From Massilia sp. IC2-477 (GTDB lineage: Bacteria > Pseudomonadota > Gammaproteobacteria > Burkholderiales > Burkholderiaceae_D), in the NCBI RefSeq assembly GCF_020707265.1, contig NZ_JAJFEQ010000004.1:62001-126000 (forward strand): a stretch of DNA of 64,000 bases. The letters are read 5' to 3'. How positions within the stretch are numbered: position 1 is the first letter of the stretch; each line of letters opens with the position of its first letter. Made by a program: the position numbers and the translations under genes. This document shows positions 51,102 through 59,103 of this stretch, piece by piece. The notes beneath the pieces are model-generated. The model had not been told where the DNA came from. It searched no databases and worked only from the letters and a program-made list of their open reading frames with translations.

Positions 51102-52013
51102 ATGAATCCGACCTTGCGGCAAATGCGCGCCTTCGTGGCGCTGGCCAAGACGGGTAACTTTACGCTCGCTGCGCAGGCGATGCACGTCACGCAGTCGGCG
51201 CTTTCGGGTTTGATCAAGGAGTTGGAACAGACCCTGGGCGCCAAGGTGGTCGACCGCAGCACGCGGCGCGCCCTGCTCACCGACATCGGCAAGGAACTGT
51301 ATCCGCTGTTCAGCCAGATGATCGACGACCTCGACGGCGCGCTGGCCAACGTGGCCGACCACACGCGCCTGAAGAAGGGCATGGTGCGCATCGCCGCGCC
51401 CCAACTGCTGTCCTGCACCCTGATGCCGGAAGCGATCGCCGCCTACCGCGCGCGCCATCCGGATATCGAGGTGCGTCTGGGCGACACCGGCGTCGAGAAC
51501 GTGATCGCGCGCGTGCTGTCGGGCGAAGCCGACTTCGGTATCGGCCCCGAGCGCGAGCCGGCCCCGCCGCTCGACGCCCGCCTGCTGTTCGAGATGCCTT
51601 TTGCGCTCGTGTTCCCGAAAGGGCACGAGCTGGAGCGCCAGGCGCGCGTCACCTGGCAGGACCTGGCGCGCTACCCCTTCATTTCGCTGCAGGGCCAGTT
51701 CACCGAACGCCTGCTGGAAGACGTGCACGCGTCCCTGCGCGAAGTCCCCGTGAAACCCGCCAACGAAGTCACCTTCATGACCACCGCGCTGGCGATGGCC
51801 GCGGCCGGCCTCGGGGTGACCGCCTGCCTGCCCTACGCCGCACCCCTGGTGACCTTGTACGGCCTTGTGATGCGGCCGCTGGAAGATCCGGTGCTCACGC
51901 GCCGCTTCTTCCTCTACACCCGCCCGGGGCGCTCGCTATCGCCGGCGGCGGAGAGCTTCATCGGCTTCCTCGAGACTTTTGTTGCCGGCGCGACGCCTAC
52001 TTCGGCAGCGTGA
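51102..52013 (+). CDS. LysR family transcriptional regulator
   Basis: A 303-residue LTTR. The N-terminal winged helix is LRQMRAFVALAKTGNFTLAAQAMHVTQSALSGLIKELEQTLGAKVVDR, with effector-binding domain from about 90 (VRIAAPQLLSCTLMPEAIAAYRARHPDIEVRLGDTG). ATG 51102 directly precedes the domain; the frame is open much further upstream inside the FAH gene on the other strand and that part is not coding. Divergent from the maiA-FAH operon, which it likely controls with an aromatic-breakdown intermediate as signal. Confidence 0.92.
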   Translation: MNPTLRQMRAFVALAKTGNFTLAAQAMHVTQSALSGLIKELEQTLGAKVVDRSTRRALLTDIGKELYPLFSQMIDDLDGALANVADHTRLKKGMVRIAAPQLLSCTLMPEAIAAYRARHPDIEVRLGDTGVENVIARVLSGEADFGIGPEREPAPPLDARLLFEMPFALVFPKGHELERQARVTWQDLARYPFISLQGQFTERLLEDVHASLREVPVKPANEVTFMTTALAMAAAGLGVTACLPYAAPLVTLYGLVMRPLEDPVLTRRFFLYTRPGRSLSPAAESFIGFLETFVAGATPTSAA

Positions 52014-52104
52014 ACACCTCCAGCTGCGCCGCCTCCTGCGCGCAGGCGATCCCCGCCGCCAGCAGCAGCGGCAGCAGTACCAGGCGGCGCAGGCCGGCGC
52101 GCAT
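51997..52104 (-). CDS. Tiny exported protein coupled to tupA, 35 aa
   Basis: Starts at ATG 52104, sharing a base with the tupA stop (TGATG), and reads MRAGLRRLVLLPLLLAAGI, then ACAQEAAQLEVFTLPK. This is a strong signal peptide with a possible cut at ACA-QE leaving only about 12 residues. It overlaps the 3' end of the LysR gene by 17 bases. It may be a real small protein or a remnant; I know no homologue. Confidence 0.4.
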   Translation of the reverse strand: MRAGLRRLVLLPLLLAAGIACAQEAAQLEVFTLPK

Positions 52105-52919
52105 CACTTGCCCACCTTCGCGGACGGATAGAAGACCTGCTCGCCGCCCGCCTTGAACGAGGCGATCAGCTTCTGTCCTTCATCGGACGTCATCCACTCG
52201 ACCAGCTGCATCGCCCCCTTGTAGTTGACGTGCTTGTGGCGCTCGGGATTGACCGCGATGATGCCGTAGGGGTTGAACATCTTCGGATCGCCCTCGACCG
52301 CGATCTGCAGGCCGGTCCTGGCCTTGTAGGCGACATAGGTGGCGCGGTCGGTCAGGGTATAGGCGTTCATCTCGGCCGCCATGTTCAGCACTTCGCCCAT
52401 GCCCAGCCCGGCCGAGATATAGGCTGCGCCCTGTGGCTGGGTGCCGACCTGCTTCCAGTAGGCCTTCTCCATCTGGTCGGTGCCGGAATTGTCGCCGCGC
52501 GAGACGAAGCGAAGCTTGCCGTCGGCGATCTTCTTCATCGCGGCCAGCACGTCCTTGCTGCCCTTGATGCCGACCGGGTCGCTTACCGGCCCCACCAGGA
52601 TGAAGTCGTTGTACATCACGTCGCGCCGGTTGACGCCGTGGCCTTCGGCGACGAACTTGTCCTCGGCCGCGCGCGCATGCACCAGGGTCACGTCGACGTC
52701 ACCGTTCTTCGCCAGTTCCAGCGCCTTGCCGGTGCCGACCGAGATCACGTTGACCTTCGAGCTGGTCTTGGCTTCGAACTTGGGCAGCAGGTATTGCAGC
52801 AGGCCCGAGTTTTCGGTGCTGGTGGTGGTCGAAAGCTTGATGACCTGCTGGGCCAGGGCCGGCGCGGCGGTGGCCAGCAGGAAGCCCAGCAGGGCAAGCT
52901 GTTTGTTCAGGAAACGCAT
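52104..52919 (-). CDS. tupA: Tungstate-type periplasmic binding protein (TupA-like)
   Basis: A 271-residue protein with signal peptide (LALLGFLLATAAPALAQ) and the TupA start VIKLSTTTSTENSGLLQYLLPKFE, whose TTTS loop binds the oxyanion. Further motifs are DVTLVHARAAEDKFV, RGDNSGTDQMEKAYW and LTDRATYVAY. TupA binds tungstate tightly, sometimes molybdate. The usual permease (tupB) and ATPase (tupC) genes are absent on both sides. It follows a ModA-like protein 15 bases upstream on the same strand. Confidence 0.9.
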   Translation of the reverse strand: MRFLNKQLALLGFLLATAAPALAQQVIKLSTTTSTENSGLLQYLLPKFEAKTSSKVNVISVGTGKALELAKNGDVDVTLVHARAAEDKFVAEGHGVNRRDVMYNDFILVGPVSDPVGIKGSKDVLAAMKKIADGKLRFVSRGDNSGTDQMEKAYWKQVGTQPQGAAYISAGLGMGEVLNMAAEMNAYTLTDRATYVAYKARTGLQIAVEGDPKMFNPYGIIAVNPERHKHVNYKGAMQLVEWMTSDEGQKLIASFKAGGEQVFYPSAKVGK

Positions 52920-52934
52920 GGGTGAAGCTCCTTT

Positions 52935-53744
52935 CTAGTGAAATCCATGTTGGCGCAGGATCGCCTGCCCCGCCGGCCCCAGCACGAAGCGCACGAGCCG
53001 CTCGCCCTCGGCCGAGCCGCGGCGGGCGCCGATGCCGTAGGCGCTGCGCACATTCAGTTCGTCGGGTATGGGCAGGATCTCGAGCCGCGGCACGGCCTGC
53101 TTCGTCAGTACCGCGTTGGTGCAGTACATGATGTAGGCATCGGCCTTGTCCTGTTCGAAGGCGGTGACGTAGGGCAGCGTGCTGTCCGGCGCCAGCTCCG
53201 CGGTGCCCGACAGCCTGAGGGCCTTGGCATCCATGATGCCGAACAGGCCAGGCTGCTGCTGCTCCGCCTTGCGGAAGAACTGCCAGGTGTAGTCGCCCAT
53301 CGGATCGCTGCCGGGCGTGGAAGTCGCCAGCCGCAGCGTCGGCCTGGCGAGTTCCGCCAGCAGGTTCTCCGGGCGCAGCTTGAACGCCGGCGCACTGACG
53401 ACGCATAGCGCGTTGTGGGTGAAGATGCTTGACGCGCCCAGCAGGCCCTGGCGCGCCAGCGCCTCGGTATGCTCGCCGGACGCCGAGGCGAAGACGTCCA
53501 CCGCACGACCGCCTTCGATATCCTTGCGCAGCTTGCCGGAGGGCCCGTAAGCCACGCCGAATTGCTGGCCACCGCCGGCGCGGTAGGCGGCCAGGATCTC
53601 GCCCATGGCCTGGCGCAGGCTGCCGGCCGCCAGCAGCACCGGGGGCGGCGCGGTGGCGCCGGTGTTCGACTGGGCCATGACATCGGGTGCCTGGAGCGCC
53701 GCCAGGATCACCCATCCCGCATGCAGTACGAGATGCAGCCGCAT
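52935..53744 (-). CDS. ModA-like molybdate/oxyanion substrate-binding protein
   Basis: A 269-residue protein with signal peptide ending near VMA-QSNTG. The type II periplasmic binding fold is shown by VLLAAGSLRQAMGEILAAYRAGGGQ, YGPSGKLRKDIEGGRAVDVFASASGEHTEALARQG and LRLATSTPGSDPMGDYTWQFF. This matches ModA-family proteins, with SxxxxxGDYTW typical of a molybdate-binding subgroup. No membrane partners lie nearby. It is divergent from a ModE-like regulator and just before tupA. Confidence 0.82.
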   Translation of the reverse strand: MRLHLVLHAGWVILAALQAPDVMAQSNTGATAPPPVLLAAGSLRQAMGEILAAYRAGGGQQFGVAYGPSGKLRKDIEGGRAVDVFASASGEHTEALARQGLLGASSIFTHNALCVVSAPAFKLRPENLLAELARPTLRLATSTPGSDPMGDYTWQFFRKAEQQQPGLFGIMDAKALRLSGTAELAPDSTLPYVTAFEQDKADAYIMYCTNAVLTKQAVPRLEILPIPDELNVRSAYGIGARRGSAEGERLVRFVLGPAGQAILRQHGFH

Positions 53745-53784
53745 TGTCGCCCCATCGTTGGTTGTGGATGCGCCATCCTAAGCT

Positions 53785-53805
53785 ATACTGAAAATCTTTC
53801 AATAT
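53785..53805. promoter_or_regulatory. 21-bp palindrome in the divergent oxyanion-regulator promoter
   Basis: ATACTGAAA-ATC-TTTCAATAT, eight of ten mirror positions matching. It lies between the divergent ModA-like gene and ModE-like regulator gene, 15 bases before the regulator ATG. Such a site suits a dimeric regulator controlling both directions. Confidence 0.55.
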
Positions 53806-53819
53806 GAACAAGTTTGCAT

Positions 53820-54947
53820 ATGTTGCACATCAAGCTGTCCTACACGTTCGACGATGCGGCAATCACCGGGCAGCAGCTGGGCAATCCACTGTTCGACATC
53901 CTGGGGGCCATCCACGCCTGCGGATCGGTGGGCGCCGCGGCGACCCAACTCAGGCTGTCCTACCGCCACATCTGGGGTGAACTGAAGCGCTTCGAGACCG
54001 CGCTGCGGGCCGAGCTGATCGTGTGGGAACGGGGCAAGCGGGCACGCCTGTCGCCCTTCGGCGAGAAGCTGCTGTTTGCCGAGCGGCGCGCCCGGATGCG
54101 CGTGCAGCCGCAGGTCGACAACCTGATCGCCGAGATGGAACGCGAGTTCGCCCTCGCCTTCGATCCGCAGGCGCACGTGATTCCCATGTGCGCGAGCCAC
54201 GACCTGGCCCTGCCGCGCCTGAAGGAATTCATGGCGCGCGAAGCGAAGCTGCACCTGGACCTGCAGTTCCACGGCAGCCTCGAATGCATCGCCGCACTGT
54301 CGCGCGGCGACTGCCTGCTGGCGGGCTTCCACGTGAGCGAAGACCATGCGCCGGGCAGCATGACGCACAAGGCCTTCAAGTCCATGCTCAAGCCAGGCCG
54401 CCACAAGCTGATCAACTTTGTCGGCAGGCAGCAGGGGCTGATGGTGGCCGCAGGGAACCCGAAGGGCGTCACGGGCATGGAAGACCTCAGGCGAGCGGAC
54501 CTGCGCTTCGTGAACCGCCAGCCGGCCTCCGGCACCCGGGTCACCATCGAGCAGCTGCTGGCCAAGGCCGGCATCCAGCCCGGCGAGATCAAGGGCTTCG
54601 ACAATGCCGAACCGACCCACCTTGCCGTCGCCGCCAGCGTCGCGGCCGGCGTGGCGGACGCCGGCTTCGGCATCGAAGCCGCGGCGGCAGCCTTCGGCCT
54701 CGGCTTCGTACCGGTGGTGCGCGAGCAGTATTACTTTGTCTGCCTCAAGGAAGCCGTGGACCAGCCGCCCATCAGCAAACTGCGCGAACTGCTCCGGCGC
54801 AGCGAGTGGCAGGCCCTGATCGCCGACCTGCCAGGCTACGACATTGCAAATGCCGGCGAGGTGGTCGCGCTGCGGCGCGCCTTCCCCTGGTATGCCTTCC
54901 GCACGCCGAAACGCACGCCGGAACAACAGCCCGAGCCCTGCGCGTAA
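53820..54947 (+). CDS. ModE-like regulator with C-terminal periplasmic-binding-protein-like domain
   Basis: A 375-residue protein. The first 100 residues are a ModE/LysR-type winged helix (LFDILGAIHACGSVGAAATQLRLSYRHIWGELKRFE). The rest resembles a soluble binding protein of the TupA/PBP-like class: HDLALPRLKEFMAREAKLHLDLQFHGSLECIAALSRGDCLLAGFH and FVNRQPASGTRVTIEQLL. One-component regulators of this form sense molybdate or a related ligand. ATG 53820 starts before LHIKLSYTF. It faces the ModA-like and tupA genes across the palindrome at 53785-53805. Confidence 0.87.
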   Translation: MLHIKLSYTFDDAAITGQQLGNPLFDILGAIHACGSVGAAATQLRLSYRHIWGELKRFETALRAELIVWERGKRARLSPFGEKLLFAERRARMRVQPQVDNLIAEMEREFALAFDPQAHVIPMCASHDLALPRLKEFMAREAKLHLDLQFHGSLECIAALSRGDCLLAGFHVSEDHAPGSMTHKAFKSMLKPGRHKLINFVGRQQGLMVAAGNPKGVTGMEDLRRADLRFVNRQPASGTRVTIEQLLAKAGIQPGEIKGFDNAEPTHLAVAASVAAGVADAGFGIEAAAAAFGLGFVPVVREQYYFVCLKEAVDQPPISKLRELLRRSEWQALIADLPGYDIANAGEVVALRRAFPWYAFRTPKRTPEQQPEPCA

Positions 54948-54996
54948 GGGGCGCTGCACGTTACAATAGCGCGCATTCCCCTGTCTTCACGCACCG

Positions 54997-55575
54997 ATGT
55001 CCCTCAACACCATCGCGATCAACCGCCTGATGGACCGCTTCGACAGCCACGACAGTGTCTGGCTGTTCGGCTACGGTTCCCTGATCTTCAAGGCCGACTT
55101 TCCCTTCATCGAACGCCGCCCGGCCAGCATCCAGGGCTGGAGCCGCCGCTTCTGGCAGGGTTCGCACGACCACCGCGGCACCGAAAACGCCCCCGGCCGG
55201 GTGGTAACGCTGGTGCCTGACGAAGGCGCGACCTGCCACGGCATGGCCTACCTGGTCACGCCGGAAGAATTCGCCCACCTCGACCACCGCGAAAAGAACG
55301 GCTACCTGCGCCTCGCCACCGAGATGCGCTTCGAGGACGGCAGCGCGGCCGAAGGCATCGTGTACATCGCCACCGTGGATAACGCCGCCTACCTGGGTCC
55401 GGCCAGCGAAGAAGACATCGCCCGCCAGATCGCCACGGCGCGCGGCCCGAGCGGGCCGAACAGCGAATACCTGCTGGCGCTGGCCCAGGCCCTGCGCGAA
55501 CTCGGCAAGCACGACGGACACGTGCAGGCAATCGAGCGCCACCTGCTGGCCTTCACCGGCGCCGCGCAGCGCTAG
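54997..55575 (+). CDS. ChaC-type gamma-glutamylcyclotransferase
   Basis: A 192-residue protein. The substrate-binding loop YGSL is in VWLFGYGSLIFKADFPF; the catalytic Glu is in FAHLDHREKNGYLR. ChaC enzymes cleave glutathione to 5-oxoproline and Cys-Gly. The rest, RRFWQGSHDHRGTENAPGRVVTLV, matches the family. It stands between the oxyanion regulator and a CheBR gene. Convergent with that gene; the stops are one base apart. Confidence 0.92.
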   Translation: MSLNTIAINRLMDRFDSHDSVWLFGYGSLIFKADFPFIERRPASIQGWSRRFWQGSHDHRGTENAPGRVVTLVPDEGATCHGMAYLVTPEEFAHLDHREKNGYLRLATEMRFEDGSAAEGIVYIATVDNAAYLGPASEEDIARQIATARGPSGPNSEYLLALAQALRELGKHDGHVQAIERHLLAFTGAAQR

Positions 55576-55576
55576 C

Positions 55577-58500
55577 TCAGGCGCGCGGCGGGTCCTCGTC
55601 CCCGTCGACATTGAGCTCGACATTGAGGCCGACCCACTTGCGGATGCGGCCGTCGGCGCCGACCAGCGGTACCGCCCTCGCCTTCATCGGCTGCCATTGC
55701 CCGTCGGCCCGGCGCACCCGGAACCGGGCGTGGACCACGCCGCGCGCGGCCACCGCCTCGCTCCACCGGCGGGCGGCATAGGCGCGGTCCTCGGGGTGGA
55801 CCGCGTCCAGCCAGCCCATGCCCAGCCACGCTTCCAGCGTTTGCCCCGTATAGGCGCGCCAGCTCGGGGAATCGGTCACGACCATGCCGGAGGCGTCGGT
55901 CTCCCACACCATCTGGGCAAACTCGCCCGCTAGCTCGCGCAGGCGTCCCTCGTTCTCGCGCAGCGCCGCTTCGCTGCGCTTGAGCGCATCGATGTCGGTG
56001 ATGACGACGCACTGGCCGATCACCTCGCCGCGCTCGGCAATGACCGGGAGACTGGACACCTGGGTCCAGATCTCCCTGCCGTCGTCGTCCGTGTACAGCA
56101 TCTCGACACCAGGCACGACGCGTTCGCCGCGCAGCGCGCGCGCACCGGGAAAATCCTCCGGCCCCAGCGGGCGCCCGTCGGCGTCCCAGGCGCGCCAGCG
56201 CGCCAAGCGTGCCGGGTCGCGCGAGGGCATGCGGCTGGTCGGCAGGTAGCGGTGCAGCGCCTGGTTGAACATCGTGATGTCGCCCTCCCTGTTGAACACC
56301 CCGACCCCGACCGGCATGCTCTCGAACAGCGCCGCCAGCCGCGCGTCGTTCACGCGCTGCGCCTGCTCGCCCCGCTTGCGCTCGGTGACGTCGAAAAAGC
56401 TCATCACCGCGCCGGCGATGCGGTCGGTGGTGGTGCGGTAGGGGTGCACCCGCACGATGTAGTAACGCCCATCCCGGCCCCGCACCTCGCGCTCCATCGC
56501 CTGCAGCGTGTCGAACACCTGGGCCGCGTCGCCGGCCAGTTGCGGATCGTCGAAGTTATTCGTGATGTGCGCCAGCGGGCGTCCGATGTCGGCCGGGATC
56601 ACGTTGAAGAAGTCGGCAATGCGCGGCGTGAAGCGCACGATGCGCATGGCGCGGTCGAGGAAGATGGTGGCCACGCCCGACGAAGCGATCAGGTTGGCGA
56701 GGTCGTCGTGCGCCTTGGCGGCCTCCTCGGCCCGCTTCTGCAGCGCGTGGTTGTCGGCCTCCAGTTCCTGGTTGCGCGAGGCCAGCATTTCCCTGCCCCG
56801 TGCCGCCTCCTCGGCAGCGGCGCGCAGTTCCTCGACGGTGGTCTGCATCTCTTCGCCGTAGATGTGCATGTCGCGCGCGGCGCTTTCGGCCTGCTCGACG
56901 GTGTCGTGCAGCTGGCGCCGGGTCTGGCTCAGCTCTTCCTCCAGCTGGCGCGCCAGCGTGTCGTCGCCGGCCGGCGCCGGCGCGGCGGGCGCGGGATCCG
57001 GCTCGGCATCGTCGAACCGGATCAGCACCAGCTGGTCCTCGGCATGCTGGTCGTGGAAGGGCACCGCGAGCATGTCGACCGCGTGGGTGGCGCCGTCGCG
57101 CCCGTAGCGTACCGTCCCGGTGCGGACCTCGCGCCCGCCCTTGCGCGCCTGGAACAGCGCGGCCCGCAGGGGCAGCTGCAGTTCAGGCAGCAGCAGGGCC
57201 GCCAGTTCGCGCGTCGGTTCGCCGCTGCCGGGCCGCAGGAAGCGCGCCGCCCGTTCCGACACATGGACGATGTCGCCATGGGCGTCGAGCAGGATGCTGG
57301 GCGGCGCCAGCTCGGCCGACTTGTGCAGATGGATCTCGGCAAAGGAATACAGGCGGCCACGCCGCATCGCGGGAGCGACCGCGGGCGGCGCCGGCGCCGC
57401 GGCCGCCCGCCGCAGCGGAGCGGCCGGTCCCGCTGGCGGCCGGCGCGCTACCGGCCGCGCCCGGTAGATGCGCTGGGCCGGGTCGAGCGGCTCGAACAGC
57501 TGGGCGGCAGCCTCGGCGGTTTCGGCGCTGCCCAGCATCAGAATGCCGCCCGGGTTCAGCGCAAAATGGAACTGCTGCAGGACGTGCTGGTGCATGTCCG
57601 GATTCAGGTAGATCAGGAAGTTGCGGCAGGTGATCAGGTCGACGCGACTGAAGGCGGGGTCGTGCAGCAGGTTGTGGTTGGTGAACAGCACCATGTCGCG
57701 CAGGACGCGACGCACCTTGTACAGGCCCCCTTCATGGGTAAAGTAGCGCTGCAGCAACTGCGGCGGCACGTGGTCAGCGATCGCGGCCGGGTACAGGCCG
57801 GCGCGCCCCACCTCGATCGCGTGCTCGTCGATGTCCGTGGCGAATACCTGGAGCTTGCGGTTCCCGGACGCACGCGTGGCCAGCAGCATGGCCAGGGTGT
57901 AGGCCTCTTCGCCGGTGGAACAGGCCGCGACCCAGGCGCGCAGGGCCTGCCCTGGCGCCAGTGTTGCGAACAGGTCCGGCAGGACGTTGCGGTCGAGCGC
58001 ATCGAAGGCTTCGCGGTCGCGAAAGAAGCTGGTGACGCCGATCAGGAGGTCCTTGAGCAGGGCCTGCGCCTCGTTCGGATCATTGTGCAGCAGGCGGCAA
58101 TAGGCCAGCATGTCGGGCACGGAACGCACCTGCAGGCGCCGCTCCAGGCGGCGCTGCAGGGTCTGGCGCCGGTAGTGGCTGAAATCGTGGCCGGTGCGCG
58201 CGCGCAGCACCGACAGCACCTCGCGCAGCGCCGCCTGCGGGTGGGTCCCGAGGTCGAACAGGGGCCCGTCCTCGGGCGGATTGCCCTCCAGCGCGCGCTG
58301 GCGGATGCGGCGCGCGCCGTCGCGCAGCTCGACCAGCTTGCGCGGGATCTCGGCCGCGGCCAGCACGAAGTCGGCCATGCCGGATTCGATCGCCGAACGC
58401 GGCATGGCGTCTTCCCCGGCTTCGGCCGGCAGCTGGGCGATGGTGACGCCGCCCATCTCCTTGATGCAGGCCAGGCCGGCCGTGCCGTCCGAGCCCATTC

Positions 58501-58933
58501 CGGACAGCACCACGCCGATCGCATGCTCGCCATGGGTTTCGGCCAGGGTGCGCAGGAACACGTCGATCGCCACCGGGCGCGCCCTGCGCCGCTCGAGTTC
58601 GTCGAGCACCAGGTGGCCGTCGCTCATCTTCAGGCTGCGGTCGGGCGGGATCACGTAGACCTTGTCGGGCAGGATCGGCACCGTGTGCGTCACCTGCACC
58701 ACCGGCATGTCGGTGGCGCGCTGCAGCACCTTGTCGGCGGCGCTGGGGCCGCTTCCCAGGTGCAGGATGATAACCAGCGCCATGCCGGGATCGGGCGGCA
58801 TGTGCTCGAGCAGGGTGATCAGGGCCGGGAAGCCACCGGCCGAGGCCCCGATGCCCACGATCGGGAAGCCGGGCGGGCCGGACGCCGACGCAGCCTTGCC
58901 GCCCGGCCGGGAATCCAGCTGTTCGATGTCCAT
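55577..58933 (-). CDS. CheB-CheR-PAS fusion without a kinase domain
   Basis: An 1118-residue cytoplasmic protein. CheB methylesterase domain with triad Ser31 (GIGASAGG), His58 (IILHLG) and Asp149 (SGMGSDGTAGL). CheR domain follows with RTGHDFSHYRRQTLQRRLERR, SAM motif AACSTGEEAYTLA and CRNFLIYLNPDM. Then comes a PAS-like segment, a long coiled coil (about 690-750) and three PAS/PAC units; it ends VGLNVELNVDGDEDPPRA with no HisKA, GGDEF or receiver. The ATG at 58933 (MDIEQLDSR) is preferred over one 33 bases upstream. Divergent from a larger relative. Confidence 0.92.
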   Translation of the reverse strand: MDIEQLDSRPGGKAASASGPPGFPIVGIGASAGGFPALITLLEHMPPDPGMALVIILHLGSGPSAADKVLQRATDMPVVQVTHTVPILPDKVYVIPPDRSLKMSDGHLVLDELERRRARPVAIDVFLRTLAETHGEHAIGVVLSGMGSDGTAGLACIKEMGGVTIAQLPAEAGEDAMPRSAIESGMADFVLAAAEIPRKLVELRDGARRIRQRALEGNPPEDGPLFDLGTHPQAALREVLSVLRARTGHDFSHYRRQTLQRRLERRLQVRSVPDMLAYCRLLHNDPNEAQALLKDLLIGVTSFFRDREAFDALDRNVLPDLFATLAPGQALRAWVAACSTGEEAYTLAMLLATRASGNRKLQVFATDIDEHAIEVGRAGLYPAAIADHVPPQLLQRYFTHEGGLYKVRRVLRDMVLFTNHNLLHDPAFSRVDLITCRNFLIYLNPDMHQHVLQQFHFALNPGGILMLGSAETAEAAAQLFEPLDPAQRIYRARPVARRPPAGPAAPLRRAAAAPAPPAVAPAMRRGRLYSFAEIHLHKSAELAPPSILLDAHGDIVHVSERAARFLRPGSGEPTRELAALLLPELQLPLRAALFQARKGGREVRTGTVRYGRDGATHAVDMLAVPFHDQHAEDQLVLIRFDDAEPDPAPAAPAPAGDDTLARQLEEELSQTRRQLHDTVEQAESAARDMHIYGEEMQTTVEELRAAAEEAARGREMLASRNQELEADNHALQKRAEEAAKAHDDLANLIASSGVATIFLDRAMRIVRFTPRIADFFNVIPADIGRPLAHITNNFDDPQLAGDAAQVFDTLQAMEREVRGRDGRYYIVRVHPYRTTTDRIAGAVMSFFDVTERKRGEQAQRVNDARLAALFESMPVGVGVFNREGDITMFNQALHRYLPTSRMPSRDPARLARWRAWDADGRPLGPEDFPGARALRGERVVPGVEMLYTDDDGREIWTQVSSLPVIAERGEVIGQCVVITDIDALKRSEAALRENEGRLRELAGEFAQMVWETDASGMVVTDSPSWRAYTGQTLEAWLGMGWLDAVHPEDRAYAARRWSEAVAARGVVHARFRVRRADGQWQPMKARAVPLVGADGRIRKWVGLNVELNVDGDEDPPRA

Positions 58934-59103
58934 GCGGTGGCTCCATCGCTGCAAAGGCGAATGCACAGTCTAGTGCAGATGAGGAGGTGGGCCGATTCCG
59001 TTTCCGCGCGTCCAAAAAAGCTCGCATTTTTCTTACATTTCCATCGCAGTCGGTGACGAATCGGCTAGACTTCCGATTCATCCCATCACCATAAAACAGA
59101 ACG

